NCBI GenBank assembly: GCA_002224055.1
Contig: AZLU01000035.1
Span: forward strand, 37,831 to 101,830
Source: Pezizomycotina sp. ARF18
Taxonomy: Eukaryota > Ascomycota
Direction of reading: 5' to 3'
DNA: 64,000 nt
Within the stretch, counting starts at the first letter, position 1; each line of letters opens with the position of its first letter. The notes under the pieces were generated by a model. That model made no database searches and had not been told where the DNA came from. It saw only the letters and a list, made by a program, of their open reading frames with translations. Shown here piece after piece: positions 35,900-48,241 of the stretch. The position numbers and the translations under genes are program-made.

Positions 35900-38800
35900 A
35901 TGGCGGAAACCGCTCGAGAAATGTCCTCAGAGACGTACTTCCGACTGCGCTTGAACAATATTGACAGCTACCAGGGCAACCCGACGTCGTTAGACTACCC
36001 TGTTATTCTGAGCAAGCCGACGCCTCCCGGTCAGAAGATCCTCATTCAATTACCTGTAATCAGGTATTCGGCTCGACTGAGTCAGGGCAGAAAGTCTGTT
36101 GCCACGTCCACGGGGCTTTTCCTTACTTGTATATCGAGTATGATGGAAGTTTAGCTGAAACAGATGGTGAGTAGAGATTCACGCTGCTGAGATCAACTTT
36201 TTATGAAATAACCTTTTTTTATTTTATTTTGCCATTTGATATAAAATTCTGACTTATTGACTTTAGTGAACTCGTATATTGTGCGTGTACACGGCAGCAT
36301 TGACCATGCTCTCTGCAAGATCTTCAGAAGAAATGCTCACGACCCGAGGAGCGTTACGTTGCTCGGATCACTCTCTGCAAAGGAGTGCCATTCTTCGGCT
36401 TCCATGTCGGGTGGAAATATTTCCTTAAATATACATGCTAAACCCTCAGCACATGACTCGGTTGGCCGACTTGCTGAGAAGCGGTTCTGTGATGCACCGT
36501 CAGTTCCAGCCTTACGAAGCCCACGCTCAATTCTTGCCTCAATTTATGATAGACTACAACCTTTACGGTTGCGCTTTTATAAATTGCCGTAAAGTCTACT
36601 TTCGAAGTCCAGTTCCGAGCTCTAGAAACCCTCTGTCGGACTTTGATAACTCGTGGTCGGAAAATAATATCAACCCGCAGAATATTCTTTCCGAAATGGA
36701 TTTCCCAAGAAAGTCACATTGCGCTTTGGAGATTGATTTGCAAGTCCACGACATCTTAAATCGCCACCAGTGCAAGGCCGAAATCTACATCATGACTTTG
36801 TTGAGCGGTTACATCCGATTCCTTTGGACCAAAAGTTGCTCCCTAGTATGGAGGAGCTTTGGCGCGACGAGGAGCGGAGGAGAGGCTTGAGAGGAATGTC
36901 GAGCAAGTCTTTTGGCGTATCCTTTTCTGCAGAACCGCGCAAGACAAGGCTCGGTTGGATACATGAAAACGAGTACCTAGCAAAAGTCGATGAAATCATT
37001 CAAATGGAGAAAGAAGCCGGCGACGGCGAGGAGGTGAAGTGGAATACATTCGTTCAGAATGATCCGGAAAGCGATAGCATTAAATCTTCGTGGGAAACCG
37101 TCGAGGATTTTATCCTGCGAACCAAGAGCCGAAGAGCAATCTAGGTGGGTTCGCTCTTTCGCTGATGGCGACACTGAGGTCGACGTCGATGAAGACAGGT
37201 TCGAGCTTGAAGGCGACGCTATTCCAGCTGTTGTGGGAGAAAATGGCATTGGAAAAAAAAATAAGAAGAGGAGCAAGAGCGAAGTCCTGAAGAATCATCT
37301 ACTTCAGAAGAATCGGAATCAGAAAGCGACACTGCCATGAAGAAGACCCCTCCATTGCCGTGCTACGTACTGAAGATGAACTCTCTGCGTATGGAATTCT
37401 GCGGATATCGCTCCGCTTTCAGCATTCTCGATACACGATTTCTATCTCCCTCAGAGCCTATTTGGCAAATCATGCCCACCAGAGAAGCGAAGGGACGATA
37501 GAATGACGCTAGACGGGCCCTCTCGTCCGGTCAAACTCCGAAAGATCGATGCAGGTCCTGGGAGACCTGATGACTATGCTGTCGAGAGCATATTTGCGCC
37601 TAAAACACCGAGGAAATCTATGGAAACGCAGACGCCGAGTGGGTCATTCTCGAAGACGACTCCTCGCAATTCATTTGTTGCGAAGACGCCGAGCAAATCG
37701 TCCTTTAACATCAAGATACCGAATTCTGCAAGACGTTCGGTTACATTTAAAGACGATCTCAAAGAGCCAGCTAGTCCATCGGAAAGAAAACAAAGCAACG
37801 AGAGCTTGTTATCTGTAGAGACGTCCAAAGCTCCAAACACTCCGAAGACGCCTTCCCCTCCCACTCCTACCAGTGGCGCAAACGGTAGTCAAAAAGCCTT
37901 AAATCGTTCAACTTCCCGGTCGTAAAAGACACCGGGACGGAGACAATACTTAGACTTTCTCAAGAAAGCTCATCTCAAAAGTCTTCCTCCCAGAAAACGA
38001 TCCAAAACGAGCCTGAGACGCCTAGTAAGGATGGTTTCTTGTTTAATGCAACGGAAATGTCTGCAGGATCGTCTATACCAACTCTCACATTTGATTCCAG
38101 GCCTCGAGAGGTATGTCTGATTTTCACATAGCGACTTTTGTTTTGAAATTTAAGCTTACTAACTGTTTGACTACAAAAGCACACTATATCACACAGCTCG
38201 GCGAAAGCATATTAGCCGATTTTGACATAAGCAATCAATTTCTTGTGCTCTCATCTTTTGCCCCGGATATTGGCGAGCTTGACCTGACCTGGGATGAATA
38301 TGGGCTGCCGAAAATGATCTACCAAGAAGCCTATTATAGTAAAGAAAAGGATGTGCCGGAACGTCGAGGGAATACGCCGGTCGGGAGTTTCGTTTAGAAT
38401 CTAAAACGCTTCCATTTTTGCCCGTGTTCTCCGCTGACGGACGTATTGGTGAGAGGATTCGCACGAAAGGAAAAAAAACCGAAGTATTTCGAGCACAAGT
38501 CAACAAGGAATTCGAATATGGCATCCCGCCTCCTTCTCGTGAGGAGATCGAGGAATGGCTGGAGCTGGAAGCGGCGAAGGAGACAGCACCGGCTTGTTCC
38601 TCTCAGTACGATGTGAATCCAGACCAACTATCTCAGATCGAAGCACCAACGCAAAAGAATCGGCACGGCTTCAAGTTTTCTCAGAAGAATAAATCCGCCA
38701 ATGTAATGCACATAGCTCAACACATGAGCATAATGAGCCTGGAAGTTCACACGAACTCCCGTGAGGACTTGTTACCAGATCCGGCAGTAGACGAGGTTAG

Positions 38801-41370
38801 CTGTATATTTATTGCTTTCAGTCTACCGACCAGGAACAAGAAAGCCAAGGCCTTAGGTCGGCCTATCACACCGGCGTTATTATCAACTCAGAAAACTCGG
38901 ACGATGAAGAGCGATTGCGGAAGCTGAGCGACCTTGATGTGGATTGGGAGAGTAGCGAGTTGGATATGTTCACACGGCTGATCTCCATAGTTCACAGACT
39001 GGATCCTGATATTATAACTGGGTATGAAGTGCACAACTCCTCGTGGGGATATCTCATCGAAAGAGCCCGAAAGAAGTACGAGTATAATCTATGCGATGAG
39101 TTGTCTAGAATGAAAAGTCAATCCTTCGGACGTTTTGGAAAAGACATGGACAAGTGGGGTTTCAATCATACTTCCAGCATCCGTATCACCGGTCGGCACT
39201 TAATCAATATATGGAGAGCTATGCGCGGAGAGCTCAATCTTCTGCAATACTCTCTGGAAAACGTTGCTTTTCATTTGCTGCATGAAAGGGTGCCTCATTA
39301 CTCGCATAGGACCTCACTTCATGGTTCAGTAATAGGAAACCGCGCCAGTTTACCAGGCTTGTCAAGCATTTCCTTCGTAAGGTGAAGCTGAATTTGAATA
39401 TTCTGGAAGCCCAAGAGCTTGTGTCGAGAACAAGCGAACAAGCACGTGTGCTAGGAATCGATTTCCTCTCGGTATTCAACAGAGGTTCACAGTTCAAGGT
39501 TGAGTCATTGATGCTACGCATAGCTAAACCGGAATCACTGCTCTTGATATCACCCAGTAGGAAGGAGGTCGGGAGTCAAAATGCGCTGGAGTGTATTCCG
39601 CTGGTCATGGAACCGCAATCCGACTTTTACACGAGCCCACTGCTAGTGCTCGATTTTCATCACTATACCCATCAGTTATGATAGCCTACAACTACTGCTA
39701 CTCGACGTGCCTGGGCCGGGTATTAAGTTGGATGGGGAAGAATAAATAGGCTTTATTGACTACCAGCGGCAAACTAGATTACTTGAGCTACTAGATGGCA
39801 GTATAACGTTGCTCCGAACGGGTTGATTTACGTCAAACCCGAAATCCGGCGGTCGCTACTGGCGAAAATGTTGACGGAAATTTTGGAAACGAGGGTTATG
39901 GTGAAATCTGGCATGAAAGCGGATAAGACGACAAGACTCTTCAGCAGCTCCTAAATAACAGGCAGCTTGCATTGAAGCTCATTGCGAATGTCACTTATGG
40001 TTATACTTCGGCTTCGTTCTCGGGAAGGATGCCCTGTGCAGAAATTGCGGATAGTATTGTTCAATCTGGACGTGAAACACTCGAAAAGGTAAGGGAACCG
40101 CAATTTATTTTATTTGGCGGAGTCTCCGCTAACAGCCATCGTAGGCCATCTCTATAATACACTCCGAACCAAAGTGGGGTGCCGAGGTCGTATACGGTGA
40201 CACGGACAGCGTCTTCGTTTACCTTCCGGGAAAAACGAAGGATGAAGCCTTCGACATTGGCGAAGAGATAGCAAAACAGGTTACCGACGCAAACCCGCGT
40301 CCGATCAAGCTTAAGTTTGAAAAGGTGTACCATCCATGCGTCCTTTTGGCGAAGAAACGCTACGTCGGCTTTAAATACGAATCCCGCGACCAGTTGAGCC
40401 AGAATTCGATGCCAAGGGTATCGAAACGGTTCGCCGTGACGGTACACCCGCCGAACAAAAGATTGAGGAGATGGCGCTGAAGCTTTTGTTCCGAACTGCG
40501 GATCTCTCGCAGGTCAAAGAATACTTCCAGCGGCAGTGTAGCAAGATAATGAACGAAAAGGTCTCGATACAGGACTTCTGCTTCGCCAAGGAGGTCAGGT
40601 TGGCACTTACAGCGACAAGGGGATGGCGGGCCTCCGGGGGCTTTGGTAGCTACGAAAAAGATGATGGCCGATCACCGTGCCGAACCGCAGTATGGGGAGC
40701 GGGTGCCTTATGTCGTTATAACAGGCGCACCCGGAGCCCGCTTGGCTGACCGGTGCGTCGCGCCGGAGGAATTGCTCGAGAATATCCAGAACAGGTTGGA
40801 CGCGGAGTACTACATATCGAAAAACCTCATCCCACCTCTCGAACGGATCTTCAACCTCGTCGGCGCAAACATTCGTAGCTGGTATGACGAAATGCCGAGG
40901 GTGCAGAAATTGAGGCGGGTCGAGGGCATTTCAAATAAAGAATTGCAGTCCAAAGGAAAGACGATCGAAGCTTTTATGAAGGCGTCTTCTTGTATTGTTT
41001 GCAGATCTAGGGATACAGAACATGGTAAAATAATTCTTCCTCCCCCTCTCGCTGTATAAATATGGCCAAACGATTTGCTAATATGTTATTTCTAGGAATC
41101 TGCGACCAATGCAAGAAGAAGCCCGCGCATTCTGTCTACAAGCTCCAAAATGTGCTATCGAAGGCAGAGAAACGGGTTGCGAGCCTGAATTCAATCTGCA
41201 GGAGCTGTTCGGACACGCCGTTCGGGGAGAGCATAGATTGCATATCGAAGGATTGCCCAGTCTTTTACAGCAGGGAGAGAGCAGTAACTTTGATGCGGGC
41301 GGATAAAGCTCTCATCGAACCATTCATTGATATTTTAAACGCAGAGAGCCTAAAGCAACTGGATTGGTGA
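35900..41370 (+). CDS. REV3: DNA polymerase zeta catalytic subunit Rev3
   Basis: B-family polymerase for error-prone translesion synthesis. N-terminus: MAETAREMSSETYFRLRLNN, IDSYQGNP, then VNSYIVRVHGSIDHALCKIF after an intron (about 36168-36265), FFGFHVGWKYF-like sequence, MLNPQHMTRLADLL and QPYEAHAQFLPQFM. A long Ser/Thr/Pro-rich linker covers about 37500-38100. Exonuclease-like region: IITGYEVHNSSWGYLIERAR, FGRFGKDMDKWGFNHTSSIR. Polymerase: SPLLVLDF, SLYPSVMIAYNYCYSTCLGR (motif A, with frame changes), LIANVTYGYTSASFSGRMPC (motif B), intron about 40089-40144, VVYGDTDSVFVYLPG (motif C, both Asp present), LKFEKVYHPCVLLAKKRYVG. C-terminus: CIVC...CDQCKKKP (zinc site) with an intron at about 41023-41095, and CRSC...CISKDCPVFYSRE (Fe-S cluster site), ending SLKQLDW. 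Catalytic residues and both metal sites are visible. Frame changes are numerous. Confidence 0.93.
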
Positions 41371-43181
41371 TGATTGATAGATACCAAATGAAATTTTTTT
41401 TCTCAATACCGTTTCTGGATATAGGAATTTCTTGGATTTTGAATCTTGGACTTAATAGCGGTACTGTCTGCGACCGTTGTTTCAATGACTGCAAGACATT
41501 TAAATTTGAGGGACTTGAAGTTAAGATACGAGACCGCTCTGAAGCAAAAGCGCTGCCAACAGCGGCACTCCGTGCCAAACCGGAGGGCCAAGAATTGTTG
41601 GCGTTTTACGAGCCCTCCCGATCTCGCGAATCGCTTTTTCTAACGACGGTATTTGCGACTCGCTGAGACTTGCCTATCATCTTTTTCCAAGTATAGTCTA
41701 TTGAAATTGCAAACCACCCTGCATTTTGTTGTGAGAAACTTGCGATACACAGATTTCTGAAGCCTGTATACCTCTTGTTTACAAAAGCCAGAGTGATCGA
41801 GACTCAAGCGTATCCATCTTTAGGGCTGGAGATCTGTTTATAGAGTCGAGTGGTACAATCCGGCGGCGCTCCACGCTGAAATACATTCTGTTTCTATCGG
41901 CGAAACTGGGGATTTCGGGGTTTTAATTGCCACCGTTACTAGGCAAGCTAGGTAGCTGGACGTCGACACCTTTTTTAATGGAACATTCGCGGGTGTTTCC
42001 TGTTTGTTGTACGGCGAAGAAGGACGTTTTGCAACGAAAGGGCAAATATTTAAGTATTATTTATTGTATTTCTTACACCACATGATCACAACACAAGTAC
42101 CTTTTAATTACCTTACAAATTCGCAGCACAAGCTCAGGTCAATTGGCCAGCGTTGTCATTTCCGGTTTCCTTCTACTTCTATTTTCACACTCACTTTCAA
42201 AACCAACCCACATTCACTTCAGCCCCCCCCCCAAAAAAAAAAAAAAAAAAAAAAGGCCATTTCTTCTTCATCACCTTTTTTTTGTATATACGGACGTTAT
42301 ACTCTTCATTGTTCGTATCCCTTGGTGCTTCTGAAACTGAGGGCCTTCATTTACACTATTTACCTTGTTATTTGCATCTTCCGGCTCCTTTGAAGGAATT
42401 GCCTAGGTAAATCGCCAGAGGGGGCGGATCGATTGATCTCTATTTCTGTTATCAATTTATCTAGCTGCATTCTTGACCATCATTCATCCTTTGCCTTCCG
42501 AAAACAAATAAACACGAGAGAGAGAGAGAGAGAGAGAGAGACAGTAAAGAAGGAGGAGAGACCACGGACCTTTCTTCCTTTCCCTTTTTTTCTTATTTCC
42601 ATTCCTTTCGCTATTTTTCTCACATAATCATCAGACAACAAATAAAATAAAATAAAATAAAATAAAATAAAATAAATAATACGCCTATACAAAGGACCAG
42701 AATCGCTTCTTCCCGTTTCTTTTCTTTCTTTCTTTCTTTCTTTCTTTCTTTTTCTTTTTTTTTTTTTTTTTCTTCTCCTCGCTTCATACCGTCTTTCGTA
42801 TTTGTTTTTATTGTGTTTAGAAACCCTACGATATCGTCATAGTTTTGGTCTCTCTTCAAAAACAAACCTCCACAAACTCTCTTTGCCCTCCTATAATTTT
42901 TTTTAGCCCCCTCTTCCGTATGAAACCTTAATCCCATGGATAATTTCCAGTGACCCATTAACTGCTGGAATCACTTTCCTGTTATAAACTCAAAAACAAT
43001 AGAATTTCACCACTCGATCGAAACCTAAATGCATCGCCCGCTCGTCGAATACTCCCGGACGGATACCACTCGACCCTGCTCCATCATAAGTATTAAGGAT
43101 TGCATCGCCCCTTCGATATATCTCCATCGAAAAAAACGAGAACAGGATTAATACAGGGATTGCTGAGGAGGAAATTCTACG
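41371..43181. other. Intergenic region with clustered microsatellites
   Basis: No gene is recognised between REV3 and the PH/SMP gene. It holds a C7/A21 tract near 42226-42255, (GA)n at about 42516-42541, (AATAA)n at about 42641-42676 and (TTTC)n with a long T run at about 42718-42771. The frame at 41364-41666 looks random. Confidence 0.5.
42516..42771. repeat. Cluster of three microsatellites: (GA)n, (AATAA)n, (TTTC)n
   Basis: (GA)n at about 42516-42541, pentanucleotide AATAA units at about 42641-42676, and (TTTC)n followed by T18 or so at about 42718-42771, all within 260 bp, about 0.4 kb upstream of the next start codon. Confidence 0.85.
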
Positions 43182-46100
43182 ATGCTGGGTTTCATTTTCG
43201 TCTACGTCCTCGGGGGCGTCACCTTCATACCGCTCCTCCTCGTTATCGCGTACCTTTCCATGGACCTCTTCCTCCCCGAGCTCGCAGCGGAAAAGCAGCG
43301 GCAACTGGGCGGCGAGTTCGGCTTGAAGAGGGTGGGGGATGAAGATCCGATCATTTCGACGCCGGAAAAGGGACAACACAAGCTGGACCGGAGGCCGTCG
43401 AGCCACGACGGTGACGTCGCCGCGGATACTTTGCTGTTACCCGCGAGTGGGTCCCGGGTGGCGTCAACGGGAAACCACCGGAGCGGCCGACGCCCGGGGC
43501 CAGAGCCCCACCGAATCGCCGTCGGTTTACCAGTCCATGTACAGGAGCATCTTCGAGCGGAAGTCACAGGCTGCGCAGTCGTCGGTGTCAAACAATGCGA
43601 AGGGGAGGAATGTGTTCTATGTCGTGCTAAGGTAAATTTCCCTTTTTGTTAAATTCTATTTAGGAGTTGCTTAAAAAAAGGCATAACAAATACAATACTC
43701 GAAAGCGGTCGGTGATTTGGCTAATATTTCGATTTTCTTCCTTTTGTCAGACACGGTCATCTGATGCTATACGACGATTCCGAACAACTTGAAGTCCGCC
43801 TCGTTATTTCCCTTGGCCATCACGTTGTGAGCATCTACTCGGGCGACGACGACGCAGATATACCGAAGGAGAATTGTTCATCAAAAGGAATGCGATTTGT
43901 CTTTCGAGAAAGCTCCCCAATTACAGCCCCGCGAATGGGCCGCCTTATATCAAAAAGAGCCGGGCTCTGTCAAAGCCATTTTACCTCTTTTCTGAGAATT
44001 GCTCGGACAAAGAAGACTTCTACTTTGCCTTGGTGAAGAACCAAGAGCTCAATCCTGACGATGCCGGATTAGCTTCGTCGCCCCTACTATTTGAACCTCT
44101 ACACGCGATACATCTTATTCAGCGGTTGCACTCGTCAGGGAGCACTACAAACGCGGTGGTTGAACGCCGTTGGAGGTCGGCTGTTCCTGTCGATGTATAA
44201 AACATCAGAGATTCACGACTTTATCCGGGCGAAGATCACGAAGAAGATCGCCAGGGTCAAGAAACCTGGTTTCCTCTCCGACATTGTCATCCAGAAGATC
44301 GACATGGGGAGGGTTTACCATACGTTACACATCCTAAACTGAACGACCTGTCGGTCGACGGTGTGCTTAATGCCGAAGCCACCTTGTATTACACAGGCAA
44401 TTTTAGAATAGTAAGGCATTCGTTCCTTTTTTTTTTTTTTTTCCCCAATAAAACAGATTAATTCCGGATATATTACTACAAGAGATATGGTACACAATAT
44501 ATATTATTTTTTGCTTAACAAATGTTGTAGGAAATTGCGACTGTTGCTACGATAAATCTGGGGAGCCGGTTTAAGGCTCGAGAAGTTTCTCTAGTCCTAG
44601 CTATCGTATTCAAAAAGCTTGAGGGGAATATATTACTACGAATCAGGCTCCACCAAGCAACCGATTATGGATATCCTTTGCGGAGCCTCCGAAGATGGAG
44701 CTTTCCATAGAACCGATCGTCAGCTCCCGGCAAATCACGTACGGCGTCATCCTCCGAGCAATCGAGAACCGTATCAGAGAAGTCATCGCCGAGACGGTGG
44801 TGCAGCCACACTGGGATGATATGCCTTTCGCGAAGACTAATGGGCAGGCATTCCGCGGTGGCTTGTGGGAATCGATGAGCGCCGAAACAGCTGCGAAGGA
44901 GAGAGGCTCAGAACCCCCGTCGGCCACAACGGGTTCCGTGGCTGAGGCGGAGAAGGAAGATGGAATCTCATCAGAAGATAAAACAAACGATAAAACAAAC
45001 GATAAAGAGAAAGAGAAGGAGAAGGAGAAGGAGAAGGAGAAGGACAAACCCTCTAGCAGTCTGGCGGAAGTCAATGAAAAGTCTCAGAGCATGCCAACGC
45101 TTCAACAGCCAGTGTCTCCAACGAGACCTCTGCGCGGAGGACGGCTCACATGCGGCGAGGAGCCCTGTCCAGGATGAGAACAACGCGTATCTTCATCCGT
45201 CGAAGTGAAAACCAAGACGGTACGAAGAAGAAAAGACAAAGAGACGGTCATCGTCGATTACATCCAATACTGCAGCTGCAGCTCCCGTGGTGGCCATGAC
45301 TAACATCAACGCTTCAGCAGAGACAAGAGAGTAGACCAGATACAGATAAGAGTGACGCTGTCTCGCCGTTATGTCCATAAACCACTCTAGGTCATCCTCC
45401 GGATCCGCCGCGGACGCTAAGGCGCCGCCTTCGATTGCCACCGACACGAACTCGGTTGATTCTGAAGCAATAATCGACGATGGAGCCTTTTTCGAATCTC
45501 CTGGCATCACACCAGCGTCTACTACTTCTTCCACTAGGAGCCAAATTTCTGGGGATATCGAGCGCTTTCGGAGCTCTAGGGGTTAACAAAAAGCGATCAA
45601 CAGAAAGTATCGCGTCGGCGAACAACAGAAGCCCGGCGAGAAAGCCGCAAATGCTATCGCGGCTATAAATAACGCCGGCGCATTTGTGAAGCAGTGGGTC
45701 ATTACTAAGAAGAATCAGCGAGATGCAAGCAAGGCGGTCACTCCGACGACTCCCATACCTCCCGCACACACCCCTCCCAAGCCGTACCCGCAAGCGGGCC
45801 CGCCGGCATCTCCCCGGACGTGCTTCGCGATCGTATCAACGGGATGGGACCCACATCAACACCTCAGCAATCGTCTTCGACGCCGACGCTCAGGCGACTG
45901 CCGCCTCCTGAGATACCTCTGGCGCCGGCCCCGAGAAAAGTGGAACCGATGGTTATACCGAAGCGGAAGCCTCTTCCACCGCCGCTTCCGCCGAATAGGA
46001 ATCAAGAAGCATCTCAACCACAACCTCAACCCCAGAAGCGGCCGGTGCTCCGCCCCCCCTTCCTCCCCGCGAGCACGGTCACTCTCGAGGGCAGAGCAAC

Positions 46101-46704
46101 GGCAGCAATATGGACAGTCAAAACGATCTCATGGTAATCGAAGCTCCGCGGTCTACGCAGAACTCGACGCCGTCGATAGAAATAGACGATCCATTCTCGT
46201 ACGACGACGATGAGATCCCGACACAGATACCCTTTGGCGACGAAGATCCTATGAGCGCATCCAACGCCACACTTACCGCTGAATCTTACCGGGCAACGAG
46301 GGGCACGAAAGTGATGCAGGATCTGCGCACAGCGGCAGCTATCAAGGTTCTTTTAGCGGAAGCTATGACGGCCAAGATGCGCTCCTGATATCATCGTCCA
46401 ACGCCAGCCCTCAGGGAAGCAGCAGCCCTCAGCCTAGTTCCCGACGAAGCTCGACAGTCGCCCCGGTAGCCAAGCGTCGTCTTCGAATCGGTCCGTCAGC
46501 AGCACGGACAGACATGGAAGGTATGATAACCCGGAGGATGATCTCCACCCGAGGAGCTGGTCGGAAGCGGAGGCTATAGAGTTGAGGAAGAGGGTCACAT
46601 CCGAATATACGGGGAGGAAGGGTAAAAAAAATCCAACCTTGGGAAACATAACACAAAACCGACCTCTTACATATCACAATCACCTCACATATATAACAAA
46701 GTAG
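43182..46704 (+). CDS. PH and SMP-domain lipid-transfer protein (Nvj2/TEX2-like)
   Basis: Relatives are ER-anchored proteins that move lipids at membrane contact sites. The start MLGFIFVYVLGGVTFIPLLL is a single N-terminal membrane segment. A PH-like domain follows (YVVLRHGHLMLYDDSEQLEV, KPFYLFSENCSDKEDFYFAL), interrupted by intron 43632-43750, then the SMP-type lipid-binding domain (about 44150-44880: LSMYKTSEIHDFIRAKITKK, ARVKKPGFLSDIVIQKIDMG, GSRFKAREVSLVLAIVFKKL-like sequence, MELSIEPIVSSRQITYGVIL, HWDDMPF). The C-terminal third is low complexity, with a Lys/Glu run at about 44985-45050 and Pro/Ser-rich parts. The end is chosen at 46704, where RYDNPEDDLHPRSWSEAEA and IELRKRVTSEYTGRKGKKN run to a stop; an earlier end is possible. 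Frame changes occur in all domains. Confidence 0.78.
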
Positions 46705-48241
46705 ATTGAGGATTTTAAATCGTGGCATCGGGGCGTTTTTTCTCCTTATATAAATATTTAGTTTCTAATCTCTTTTTGTTTTTTCTTTCGGTATAAATTT
46801 TAGGCTAGTACCGGCAGTTCTTATTACGCACGAAGGTTAAAGTCATCGAGGCAGTCACCAGCTTTTAGCGATTTTTCATTCGTATACAAGCGCGACTGGT
46901 GTCTTTACTTGACGGCAGAAACATATTGTTTTTCGATACCATTTATTCTACATATACAGCTACCTTATCCTTCCTTCATTATACTCAAGTTTTTACTCTA
47001 TTACTTGCATCTTGTACTGGCTTTTTTTTTGGGTCTTCTGTAGGGATTTTTTTTTTTTTTTTTTGGTTCTATGAATACTATCATACATATATCACTTTTC
47101 TCTTTTACAAGAAACTATATTCTCCCCGAACAATTCTTCACTCTTGGTCAACTATCATGGGAGGCGTTTGCATCCTTTATATCCCTTTTTATATTCTTAG
47201 TTTTTATCCGGTGGTCTATAAGATCCAGTTTATAGTACTCCATATCCACGTATCGAAATTTCTGCCTTCTTATAATGTTTCCACCTACAATTTTTTGTAT
47301 AGAAATTGATATACATATGCTAAGATCTTTATGCCCTGTACATACAAGACGTGCCACAGCCTTTCGATTATCCTTCTGGCACTTTCTCTTTCAAAACAGC
47401 GCAAAAAAGACTGTACACTTGTATTTTACCGGTATAGGTTACTCTAGAAGGTCGCGAATAAAAGTGGGGATTCTACCAGCCTTTTAGGCTCATTTAATTT
47501 ACAGAGTATAAATGGCCCTGCCGCAAAAGCCTTCACTTATACTAGGAGCTTTCAGACCAGCAATTTGCCCTTGTTCTTTGTTGTACGCTCCTGATCAATT
47601 AGAAGCAAACTGCAAGTAGTTATATTTTTTGGGAGTGCTTTTTATTTAATTTATTATCCGGAGAGAGGTGGGGAGGGTTGCACAATAAAATGCTGGCTTT
47701 TATTTTTTTTTTTATTTTTATTATTTATTTTTTTCTTCTTTAATTACCTCCAAGCAGTCGACGGAATTTTCTAACGTCAACGAACCATCTAACCTCTCTC
47801 TCATCACCTGAGCCTCACATCAACTACTACTACTATTACTTTTACTCTGCATCAATTGCAACAGATGATAAATGATAACAGACACGATCCTTAGTCCCAG
47901 TATCTATTTCCACATCATTGCGCTAGCTTTAAATACCTGGCAGAACAATAATGATCTAAAGAAAATAAAGTAAGCTCTTGTTCTTTGTCTATCTCATTAG
48001 AAAGGGCTCAATCGATTAATTATTTTCCTTGTCGTAGCTCTAATAACCGGTGCGATCCATGTTACTGAATATTATTCAGGTACGCTCCAAGCTTGAACTT
48101 TTTCTCAAGCCCTCCCCGTTTAATCCGAAAGCTCGTCAAGCTCTTTACGAATTCCTCTTTCTCTCGTTAACATCAACTATACGATCTAAAGAATTTCCCT
48201 TCTACTTCTTTCTTAAGATTAAAAGCACAAAATCCTCCACA
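46705..48241. other. Intergenic region between the PH/SMP and Arb2-domain genes
   Basis: AT-rich; T runs near 47050-47063 and 47707-47718. A 136-codon Phe/Tyr/Leu-rich frame at 46899-47309 looks like random AT-rich sequence, not a family member. 48000-48241 is the leader of the next gene. Confidence 0.5.

Noticed and set aside
46899-47309. 136-codon Phe/Tyr/Leu-rich frame as a membrane protein gene
   Set aside because: Composition is that of AT-rich intergenic DNA; there is no family similarity, and A/T homopolymers explain the residues.
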